NCBI GenBank assembly: GCA_945933905.1
Contig: CAMEQX010000089.1
Span: forward strand, 1-6,074
Reading direction: 5' to 3'
DNA length: 6,074 bases
Source of the DNA: an uncultured Clostridia bacterium
GTDB taxonomy: Bacteria > Bacillota > Clostridia > Oscillospirales > Ruminococcaceae
Made by a program: the position numbers and the translations under genes. How positions within the stretch are numbered: position 1 is the stretch's first letter; the number at the start of each line of letters is the position of its first letter. Under the pieces are notes generated by a model. The model saw only the letters and a program-made list of their open reading frames with translations, was not told the origin of the DNA and did not search any database. Below, piece after piece: positions 1 through 5,068 of the stretch.

Positions 1-425
1 TTTTCGAGAAGAAACGCGCTGATTTCACGAACGGCAATTTGCAGCGCAAGCGGCTTTGGAAAGCCATAATTGCCCGTGGCAATCAGCGGAAACGCAATCG
101 ACTCGCAGCCGTTTTCTTTTGCAAGCGCAAGCGACTTCCGATAACACGAGGACATAATCCGCTCCTCTTGATGATTTCCGTCCACCCAGATTGGACCAAC
201 CGTATGGATAACAAATTTTGCGTTTAAACCAAATCCCGGCGTGATAGCAGCGTCACCGAAATCGATACAGCCGATTTTCTTCCGAGCCGCAAGCAGCTCG
301 CGTCCGGCTTTCTTATGTATCGCGCTGTCAACGCCCGTGCCGATTACAGGCTCGGGATTTGCGGTATTTACAACCGCGTCAACCTGCATATTTACAATAT
401 CGTTTCTTACTATTTCAAAAGGCAT
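1..425 (-). CDS. Macro-domain protein (ADP-ribose binding/hydrolase-like), C-terminus cut by window edge
   Basis: The reverse strand is open from an ATG at 425-423 to the window edge (141 complete codons, no stop), so the gene is partial. The reading is a macro domain: an N-terminal 'IVRNDIVNMQVDAVVN' strand (residues 5-20; D9 sits where the family's adenine-contacting Asp lies), then N20-T-A-N23, a Gly loop with G29-T-G-V-D-S-A-I-H37, 'AAITPGFGLNAKFVIHTVGP' (59-78) and a second phosphate loop 'FPLIATGNYGFP' (112-123). Known macro domains bind ADP-ribose, and many remove ADP-ribose from proteins or hydrolyse O-acetyl-ADP-ribose. The first loop reads PVIGTGVD rather than the commoner LLGGGGVD, so hydrolase activity is likely but not certain. 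The start is fixed by AAGGAG six bases upstream. From memory of similar clostridial proteins, a further C-terminal region may lie beyond the edge. The domain call is firm; the substrate is unknown. Confidence 0.93.
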   Translation of the reverse strand, partial: MPFEIVRNDIVNMQVDAVVNTANPEPVIGTGVDSAIHKKAGRELLAARKKIGCIDFGDAAITPGFGLNAKFVIHTVGPIWVDGNHQEERIMSSCYRKSLALAKENGCESIAFPLIATGNYGFPKPLALQIAVREISAFLLE

Positions 426-431
426 AGGTTT

Positions 432-437
432 CTCCTT
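432..437 (-). promoter_or_regulatory. Ribosome binding site of the macro-domain gene
   Basis: The minus strand reads AAGGAG, ending six bases before the ATG at 425. This supports that start and the reality of a gene that has no stop codon inside the window. Confidence 0.85.
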
Positions 438-459
438 GTTTGCGAATTCTATTTGTTTT

Positions 460-488
460 ATTATATCATAGATTTCGGGATTTGTATA
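460..488 (-). promoter_or_regulatory. Predicted sigma-A-type promoter of the macro-domain gene
   Basis: On the minus strand, TATACA (488-483, 4 of 6 to TTGACA) and a perfect TATAAT (465-460) are separated by 17 bp. Transcription would start near 453, giving a leader of about 28 nt before the ATG at 425. The left-pointing terminator at 595-629 lies just upstream and would insulate this promoter from leftward transcription coming from the IS region. Confidence 0.65.
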
Positions 489-561
489 GTATTTCTATAA
501 AGAAAATGACCTTTCATGTTCAGTTGGACAGATTTGGCTTTTATCCGCAAAACGCCCCTTT

Positions 562-594
562 CCCGAACATAGATTTCCGAACGCCTTTCCGAAC
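562..594 (+). repeat. Three CCGAAC direct repeats upstream of the macro-domain promoter
   Basis: CCGAAC occurs at 563-568, 577-582 and 589-594, each preceded by a TTTC/TTTCC-like run, at intervals of 14 and 12 bp. The array lies about 75-105 bp upstream of the macro-domain -35 box in non-coding DNA. A fourth CGAAC is at 650-654. It could be a regulator binding array, but no known operator is recognised with confidence. Confidence 0.4.
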
Positions 595-629
595 AAAAAT
601 TCCCCCCGAAATCACACAGATTTCGGGGG
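595..629 (-). terminator. Intrinsic terminator pointing left (minus strand)
   Basis: CCCCCGAAATC (603-613) and GATTTCGGGGG (619-629) form a perfect 11-bp stem around the 5-nt loop ACACA. Read on the minus strand, the stem is followed by GAATTTTTG, a usable T-run; on the plus strand the flank is TACTTTATC, so the plus direction is weak. It sits beyond the IS30 remnant and may end IS transcription or be left over from an older leftward gene. It would also separate that transcription from the macro-domain promoter. Confidence 0.7.
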
Positions 630-633
630 ATAC

Positions 634-649
634 TTTATCGTCCGATAAA
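634..649. promoter_or_regulatory. 16-bp palindrome, possible operator
   Basis: TTTATCG (634-640) and CGATAAA (643-649) are exact inverted repeats around the 2-bp centre TC. The short spacer suits a dimeric DNA-binding protein better than an RNA hairpin, although a T6 run at 655-660 follows on the plus strand. No gene starts close enough to assign a target. Confidence 0.35.
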
Positions 650-747
650 CGAACGTTTTTTGTACAGAAGAATGACATACATTGTTTTGAAGTTAACAAC
701 ATTATTTGATGATAGATTGCCAATACAATTTCAACACAGTTACGAGA

Positions 748-1534
748 AAATTTTTTGAGCACCTCGAAGAGAGTAAGGTAATTTAAGCGTTTCCTCGGAC
801 GGTTGTTTATCAACACGACAATGTTTTGTAAATCATCATCTGAAATGTCGGAAAAGTAAGAGCCTTTCGGGAAAATTGCCGCAGCAGACCGTTGGTATTT
901 CTGTTTGTACTACGCTGCCACGGTGAATAAGGCTCGCACAAATACGCCTTCATTCCCGTTGATTCGGCAAGTTCCTGATGAGTAGTAAATTCTTTGCCGT
1001 TGTCCACGGTAAAGCTTTTCTTAAGAACATCGGGAATGGTACGGTTTCCCGCACCTGCCGGGCGCTCGCTTATTGGCGTGGTATGGGTATTTTGCCGCGT
1101 TTGTCCTCGGTTTTGCACCTTTTGTGTTTCGGTGTGAAGCGAATAATTTTCTTTAGCTGAGGCGACAAAATTCTCGTGTCGATTGCGTGGTAAATTGTTG
1201 GGAAAGAGATGCTAACCGGTTCTTTGTCACGCTTTGTCCGACCAGCAGTCTGCTCGGGTGACCACCTTAAAGCCATTTTTTCAAGCACATAATCACGAGC
1301 CGTTCCACTTTTGAGCTTTGGTTTCCTACCGCAGTTTTTTTGTCGTTTTCGGTAAAGCTTATCTGCATGATGAGCGGCGTATGTACCGTTAGCATAACTG
1401 TTCCTGCGGAATTCTCGGCTCACCGAAGACGGCGACCGATTAAGCATTCGGGCAATTGCCAGAGTGCTAAACCCTTGGGATTAAAATCTCTTGACAACTT
1501 CCTCTCTTCTGTGGTAAAATGAGTGTAATGACAT
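748..1534 (-). pseudogene. IS30-family transposase, broken by stop, frameshifts and internal deletion
   Basis: The original start is the ATG at 1534-1532, with AGGAG nine bases upstream. The frame reads 'MSLHSFYHRREEVVKRF', meets an in-frame TAA at 1483-1481, then continues in the same frame through the IS30 helix-turn-helix 'LAIARMLNRSPSSVSRE' and 'RWSPEQTAGR'. Near 1075-1095 it shifts to a second frame carrying 'TPISERPAGAG', and within a few residues reaches 'SFTVDNGKEF'. The usual stretch with the first catalytic Asp is absent, suggesting a deletion of several dozen codons. The second Asp (in TVDNG) is present. The catalytic Glu expected in 'GTNENTNGLLRQF' is Arg here (STNRNTNGLLRQF). A second shift near 847-870 leads to 'SDISDDDLQNIVVLINNRPR' and 'KRLNYLTLFEVL' in the third frame. 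The many independent lesions rule out programmed frameshifting. Confidence 0.92.
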
Positions 1535-1572
1535 ATATTGCTTCTCCTGTTTGTGGTTATGTGGTTACTCCT

Positions 1573-1601
1573 ATTATAACACAAGTTGCCTTATGTGTCA
1601 T
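1573..1601 (-). promoter_or_regulatory. Intact promoter of the IS30 transposase
   Basis: On the minus strand ATGACA (1601-1596, 5 of 6 to consensus) and TATAAT (1578-1573) are 17 bp apart. The -35 box lies inside the proposed terminal inverted repeat, an arrangement seen in IS elements that use terminal or junction promoters. Transcription would lead leftward through the dead transposase to the terminator at 595-629. Confidence 0.65.
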
Positions 1602-1720
1602 TGTTTTTTTGAGTGTTTCACTTATATTATAAATCTATTATGAATTTATTCAAAAAGTTCGTTTTTCTCAAAAGAAAGCATATTATTTAGCTACGTGCTT
1701 ACCAAATTTGATTAGGAAAG

Positions 1721-1729
1721 TGGTATAAT
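1721..1729 (+). promoter_or_regulatory. Extended -10 promoter of the three-gene operon
   Basis: The sequence TGGTATAAT (1721-1729) is an extended -10 with a perfect TATAAT at 1724-1729. No good TTGACA lies 16-18 bp upstream; that place is taken by TACCAAA (1700-1706). The start of transcription would be near 1736, leaving about 32 nt of leader before the ATG at 1768. The same TACCAAA / TATAATATT layout recurs before the lipoprotein gene. Confidence 0.65.
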
Positions 1730-1756
1730 ATTATTAGTGGAAATATCAAGAATGGC

Positions 1757-1762
1757 AGGTGA
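1757..1762 (+). promoter_or_regulatory. Ribosome binding site that decides the start of operon gene 1
   Basis: AGGTGA matches the 3' end of 16S rRNA (AGGAGGUGAU type) and ends 5 nt before the ATG at 1768. A possible GTG start in the same frame at 1759 lies within this site, so the ATG is preferred and the protein loses three residues (MKN). Confidence 0.7.
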
Positions 1763-1767
1763 AAAAT

Positions 1768-3072
1768 ATGAGCGAAATCGAAAAATCCAAATATGACCGC
1801 AGCGCAATTGATGATATTCCAAAACGGCAGCGATTCAAGGAACATCATTTCGGAGAAAAAAAGACAGTCGAAGATCCGTATACAGGCAAAACGCTTCACA
1901 AGGAATCTAAAGCCGCTGCAAACAAATACGGACCAAATCACGCAACTCAGCATAGCTCTGATGTTGACCACGTTACTCCGCTTGCCAAGATACATAAACA
2001 GTATTCATCAAATGAGTCTCTGGATACAACTGATTTAAAGAAAATCGGAAATATCGACGCAAATTATCAGGTCATCGCTTCAACTGTCAACAGGCAAAAA
2101 GGCGAGAAAACAAATTTTGAATACATAAAAAATGCCGATATTCCTGTCGTCGGAAAAATTAAAATGGTTATGAATCAGGTTAGTTCCGAAACGGCAATAG
2201 GTATTGAAGCTGCTAAACTTACAACCAAAAATATACTAAAATCTGTAAACGAAAAGGGATTAGCAGAAACCGTCAAAGCCGCAGGACGCTCAATCGAGAA
2301 CAGCGGTGAAGCTGCAATGGAAGCAGCCGGTATAACAATGGACGTTATACGAAACAGTACCACAGCAATAGTTGCTGTCGCTTCGGGAAAAATGAATGCA
2401 GCAGAAGCGGGGACTTATGTCGTAAACGGTGTTGGTCAGAGCGTCAAAGCAAGCGTTGAAAACAAGATAATCAGCACAGGAGTTGATTTTGCAATAAGAA
2501 AGCTAAATCTTGTGCCTTATGCACAGGCGGTTTATACGGCTGTTGTAGTTGGAAAGATTGTCGGCAAAAACGCAATTCTGCTGATAAACGGTGAAATCAC
2601 AAGCAAGCAGTTCTGGAGCAATGTCGGCGAATCAGGCGCGCGTCTGATAGGGCAAGCCGTAGGTACTGTTGCGGGAGCACTCCTTGGACCGTTGGGAGCA
2701 ATGATTGGAGGTATGATAGCGTCCGAGGTCTGCGGTGCTGTGTACGGTTGGATTCAAAGAGTCAAAGAAGAAGGCAAGCTTACGCAGAAAAAGCTGGATT
2801 ATCTCTCGTCTGTGGAGAAAGCTGCTTTGCGTGCGATTGATGAAGAAAGCCAGCGTCTCGGTTATCTTATTGAGCAAGACCGCCGTCTTTGGGAGCAGAC
2901 TATGGAGGGAGCATTCTCCGCGATGGAAAAGGGATTGTTTTCCGATAATCCCGATGAGTTTACTTCGGGACTTGCTATGATTACGGAATATTTTGGCGCA
3001 GAGCTTCAATACAAGAACAGCGAGGATTTTAAAAAAGCTTTCCGTTCAGATGATTTCTGCATAATACTTTAA
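1768..3072 (+). CDS. HNH-nuclease-like protein with glycine-zipper hydrophobic region (operon gene 1)
   Basis: This is a 434-aa protein with no signal peptide. The charged N-terminus (1-45) contains 'DPYTGKTLH'. Residues 63-115 resemble a Cys-less HNH/His-Me nuclease core: 'SSDVDHVTPLAKIHKQ' (D67-H68, P71-L72), 'KKIGNIDANYQ' (N95, N99) and 'STVNRQKGEKTN' (N108, K111), matching the pattern DH-xx-PL ... N ... NRxKGxKT. Residues ~140-250 are Ala-rich amphipathic helix. Two hydrophobic stretches follow: ~250-273 and the Gly-rich 'LIGQAVGTVAGALLGPLGAM' into 'IGGMIASEVCGAVYGW' (293-328), a glycine-zipper type able to insert in membranes. A charged helical tail (330-434) ends the protein. It is first in a three-gene operon, 15 bp before gene 2. 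Inference: a DNA-cleaving or toxin-like effector with membrane association. It could instead be a catalytically dead structural protein. I do not recognise the whole family. Confidence 0.85.
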   Translation: MSEIEKSKYDRSAIDDIPKRQRFKEHHFGEKKTVEDPYTGKTLHKESKAAANKYGPNHATQHSSDVDHVTPLAKIHKQYSSNESLDTTDLKKIGNIDANYQVIASTVNRQKGEKTNFEYIKNADIPVVGKIKMVMNQVSSETAIGIEAAKLTTKNILKSVNEKGLAETVKAAGRSIENSGEAAMEAAGITMDVIRNSTTAIVAVASGKMNAAEAGTYVVNGVGQSVKASVENKIISTGVDFAIRKLNLVPYAQAVYTAVVVGKIVGKNAILLINGEITSKQFWSNVGESGARLIGQAVGTVAGALLGPLGAMIGGMIASEVCGAVYGWIQRVKEEGKLTQKKLDYLSSVEKAALRAIDEESQRLGYLIEQDRRLWEQTMEGAFSAMEKGLFSDNPDEFTSGLAMITEYFGAELQYKNSEDFKKAFRSDDFCIIL

Positions 3073-3075
3073 GAG

Positions 3076-3080
3076 AAAGG
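3076..3080 (+). promoter_or_regulatory. Ribosome binding site of operon gene 2
   Basis: AAAGG lies seven bases before the ATG at 3088, inside the 15-bp gap after the gene 1 stop. It is weaker than the AGGAG of gene 3, so gene 2 may depend partly on translational coupling. Confidence 0.6.
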
Positions 3081-3087
3081 TAAAGAT

Positions 3088-3891
3088 ATGGATTTTCTTG
3101 ATGTACTTTTTCCTGCTGATAAAATCAATACTCAGGCATTTGATACAAACTGCAAAGCGTCCAAAATGAAAGCTGAGGCTTTGGCAGAGGTTGAAAAAAC
3201 CAACGCAACATTTCAGGCGGCTGTTGTAAAGCTCCGGGACAGAAAGCTCGGAATAATTAACACATCATTCGCTGATTTTATCGATGTTTACGATAAGATT
3301 TCAAGAATAGAATTCAAACAAAGCGATGGAATAAGCGAACTTATGACGCTGAACTTGCCGCCTGAAATATATGAAAATCACAGGGGAGTTTCGTGTGCTC
3401 CGGCATTTCAGCTTACGAGCGGACAGGAAGCAAAGGCGTTTCTGAAAGGCGCTTTATTTGGCGGATTTTTTGGCGGAATGAGGGAATGGGACAAGCAAGA
3501 GGCTCAGCAAGCTCTTGCAACTGCCCAGGCAAACAAGAAAGCGGCAAATGTGGTTGTCTCTCAATGTGATTTAGAGGTTACGGCACTTCGAGAGCTTACC
3601 GAAAAACTGAACAGAATGTCCGCTCTGCTTACAAAGCTGAATATGCTGTTTCGCACAGCTATTGCCAAAAGCAATGAAGTTATCAGTGAAACGGGATATA
3701 ACAGAAATTGTTATTCTGATGACAAGCTGGAAATGTTCAGGTGCACAATATCGCTTGCGCAGACAATAAAAACTATTATTGATCAGCCTATTCTTAATGA
3801 AAAGGACGAGGTAAGCGCAGAGGCTATGAATGTGCTTGTTTCGGGCGAAAAGGTATATGAGCAAATGCAGAACGCAATAAGCAAAATTTGA
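3088..3891 (+). CDS. Helical protein of unknown function with short glycine zipper (operon gene 2)
   Basis: This 267-aa protein does not belong to a family I recognise. Residues ~20-75 are charged and Ala-rich and look like coiled-coil helix. A central segment (~82-112) contains 'LNLPPEIYENHRGVSCAPAF'. Residues 114-132 carry 'AKAFLKGALFGGFFGGMREW', a short Gly/Phe-rich hydrophobic stretch with GxxxGG spacing. It is followed by a long predicted coiled coil (133-200) that starts 'DKQEAQQALATAQANKKAAN'. The C-terminal ~65 residues are again helical. There is no signal peptide. The gene starts 15 bp after gene 1 and ends 22 bp before gene 3, so the three are almost certainly cotranscribed. The glycine-zipper stretches shared with gene 1 suggest, by inference, that both act at the same membrane or in one complex. 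Confidence 0.85.
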   Translation: MDFLDVLFPADKINTQAFDTNCKASKMKAEALAEVEKTNATFQAAVVKLRDRKLGIINTSFADFIDVYDKISRIEFKQSDGISELMTLNLPPEIYENHRGVSCAPAFQLTSGQEAKAFLKGALFGGFFGGMREWDKQEAQQALATAQANKKAANVVVSQCDLEVTALRELTEKLNRMSALLTKLNMLFRTAIAKSNEVISETGYNRNCYSDDKLEMFRCTISLAQTIKTIIDQPILNEKDEVSAEAMNVLVSGEKVYEQMQNAISKI

Positions 3892-3900
3892 CGAAATAAA

Positions 3901-3905
3901 AGGAG
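3901..3905 (+). promoter_or_regulatory. Strong ribosome binding site of operon gene 3
   Basis: AGGAG within AAAAGGAGAG lies eight bases before the ATG at 3914. It is the strongest site of the operon and implies efficient translation of the Fe-S protein. Confidence 0.8.
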
Positions 3906-3913
3906 AGAATGTT

Positions 3914-4900
3914 ATGAAAAAACTTACCATCAGCGAAAAATGTATCAAATGCGGTGAATGTGCCGTAATGACCGACCTTATCAGAGAATTGCCCGACGGC
4001 ACCGTTGAACCGGCTGTATCGGTTCTCACAAGCGAGCAGGCAAAATCACTTGAAGATGTAATCAAAAATTGTCCTGTTGGCGCAATTGTACTTAATGAAA
4101 GCAACACAGGCAAATTCAAATCAAAGAAAGAACTGCTTGATTATGCGCAGAACAAGCTTGGCGGCTATAAATTCTCCGAACCTCAGTATGAAAGATTTAA
4201 TAGGAGTGAATTTCCTATCGAAATCCCTTATTCGAGGAGCGGATATGATTATAAAAACTCCGACAAAGCTGAACGAGAGGGCTTGAGAGAGTTTAACAGA
4301 ATTATGTATTCTCAGCGCGATACAATTGCCAATGATGTAATACAGAGATATGCGTCCTCTAAAATGCGTAAGTTTTGTGTATATGAAAAGGAAAACGGCA
4401 ATTATTATTATGATAATTACAAGGCAATTGAAACAATACTTCAGGAACTTGCCGCTGCAGCAATCGAGTTTTCAAATGGCAAGGTAAAGCTTCCCGAAGA
4501 TTTCACGAAATTTGATATAGAGCCTATGTGGGGGAGAAGGGGAGATTCTTTCGATCGGTCAATATATATTTCTGAACTCAAGGAAATGGGAAGATATGGC
4601 GGCCAGGTTACAGGCGAAATGCTTGATTATGTTGAAAAATTAGATTGGTATCAGACTTTTGTTAACTGGGATGACAGAGAAATATATACTGGGAAAAAGT
4701 ATATTACAATGTACAATTACAATCTGCGCGAGGTTTGTGAAACGCTTGCAGAACATATCTTGGACGGCATTTCATCATCGATTGATTGTAATTTAAAAGA
4801 TCTTATCAACAGATGTCTTTCCGATACGCTAAAGCCTGCAAGGGAAGCGCTTGCCCGTAAAGTGTCGGAGTTTGAAAAAGCATTAGGTGGAACTCTTTAA
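3914..4900 (+). CDS. Single-cluster [4Fe-4S] ferredoxin-domain protein with unknown C-terminal domain (operon gene 3)
   Basis: This is a 328-aa protein. The first ~60 residues match a small single-cluster bacterial ferredoxin fold: C10-IK-C13-GE-C16 and N52-C53-P-V-G-A-I58. Together these supply four ligands for one [4Fe-4S] cluster, and the second cluster and the Pro after C16 of two-cluster ferredoxins are missing. Residues ~65-328 match nothing I know. They are rich in Tyr, Glu and Lys and mostly helical, with 'GNYYYDNYKAIETILQELAA', 'DIEPMWGRRGDSFDRSIYIS' and a C-terminal helix ending 'ALARKVSEFEKALGGTL'. No signal peptide or membrane segment is evident, so the protein is probably cytoplasmic. 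The ferredoxin fold may carry electrons or sense redox or iron state for the gene 1/gene 2 pair; this is inference. It is the last gene of the operon, and no clear terminator follows it. Confidence 0.88.
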   Translation: MKKLTISEKCIKCGECAVMTDLIRELPDGTVEPAVSVLTSEQAKSLEDVIKNCPVGAIVLNESNTGKFKSKKELLDYAQNKLGGYKFSEPQYERFNRSEFPIEIPYSRSGYDYKNSDKAEREGLREFNRIMYSQRDTIANDVIQRYASSKMRKFCVYEKENGNYYYDNYKAIETILQELAAAAIEFSNGKVKLPEDFTKFDIEPMWGRRGDSFDRSIYISELKEMGRYGGQVTGEMLDYVEKLDWYQTFVNWDDREIYTGKKYITMYNYNLREVCETLAEHILDGISSSIDCNLKDLINRCLSDTLKPAREALARKVSEFEKALGGTL

Positions 4901-5023
4901 GGATAATTCATTTCATGAGGGCATAACCCCAGCGCTTCTTGTGAACAACTATTTTGCAACGGATTGTTCAATAGGAAAAATTTCGGTTTGTAAGCACCCT
5001 GTATACCAAAAAATGTTTGAGTG

Positions 5024-5032
5024 TGCTATAAT
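5024..5032 (+). promoter_or_regulatory. Extended -10 promoter of the lipoprotein gene
   Basis: TGCTATAAT (5024-5032) is an extended -10 with a perfect TATAAT at 5027-5032. The -35 region is poor and again reads TACCAAA (5004-5010), as at the operon promoter. Transcription would start near 5040, about 29 nt before the ATG. The gene can therefore be expressed apart from the upstream operon. Confidence 0.65.
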
Positions 5033-5057
5033 ATTCTTGAATACAAAAACATTATTT

Positions 5058-5062
5058 GGAGG
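5058..5062 (+). promoter_or_regulatory. Ribosome binding site that decides the lipoprotein start
   Basis: GGAGG ends six bases before the ATG at 5069. The upstream in-frame ATG at 5021 overlaps the promoter -10 box and has no such site, so 5069 is the true start. This also places a proper signal peptide at the N-terminus. Confidence 0.85.
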
Positions 5063-5068
5063 TATATT

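Larger units (their letters stand above)
671..1602 (-). mobile_element. Degenerate IS30-family insertion sequence
   Basis: This is a ~930-bp remnant around a broken IS30-type transposase on the minus strand. The proposed ends are imperfect inverted repeats: AATGACATACATTG at 671-684 on the plus strand, and AATGACACATAAGG read on the minus strand from 1602 to 1589. They match at 10 of 14 positions, with the first seven identical. No convincing target-site duplication is seen, so the ends are approximate. IS30 elements are usually about 1.0-1.2 kb, and the shortfall fits the apparent internal deletion in the transposase. The element sits directly upstream of the three-gene operon at 1768-4900 and is transcribed away from it. 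It cannot make an active transposase. Confidence 0.75.

Noticed and set aside
562..660. LexA (SOS) box
   Set aside because: Several CGAAC half-sites occur, but none is followed after four bases by GTTC/GTTY in the proper arrangement.
240..709. Plus-strand open frames over the macro gene and its upstream region
   Set aside because: They overlap a clear minus-strand macro-domain gene or its promoter and terminator, and show no family motif.
810..1118. Programmed frameshifting in the IS30 transposase
   Set aside because: IS30 elements normally use one reading frame. Here there is also an in-frame stop, an apparent deletion of catalytic sequence and a Glu-to-Arg change, so decay is the simpler explanation.
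1610..1625. Small inverted repeat TGAGTG-TTT-CACTTA
   Set aside because: It is a six-pair stem with a wobble and no T-run, in AT-rich DNA; too weak to call a terminator or operator.
1759..1761. GTG as the start of operon gene 1
   Set aside because: It overlaps the AGGTGA ribosome binding site that is well placed for the ATG at 1768.
2632..3009. 125-aa open frame on the minus strand
   Set aside because: It is a shadow of operon gene 1, with low-complexity composition and no recognisable domain.
3571..4119. 182-aa open frame on the minus strand
   Set aside because: It is antisense to operon genes 2 and 3, has no convincing RBS or family motif, and the plus strand is clearly coding here.
4901..5020. 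Terminator after the three-gene operon
   Set aside because: Only a 3-bp GGG/CCC pair around 4919-4929 with no T-run was found, so read-through into the lipoprotein gene cannot be excluded.
5021..5023. ATG at 5021 as the start of the lipoprotein
   Set aside because: It overlaps the promoter -10 region, lacks an RBS, and would place 16 odd residues before a normal lipoprotein signal; ATG 5069 has GGAGG six bases upstream.
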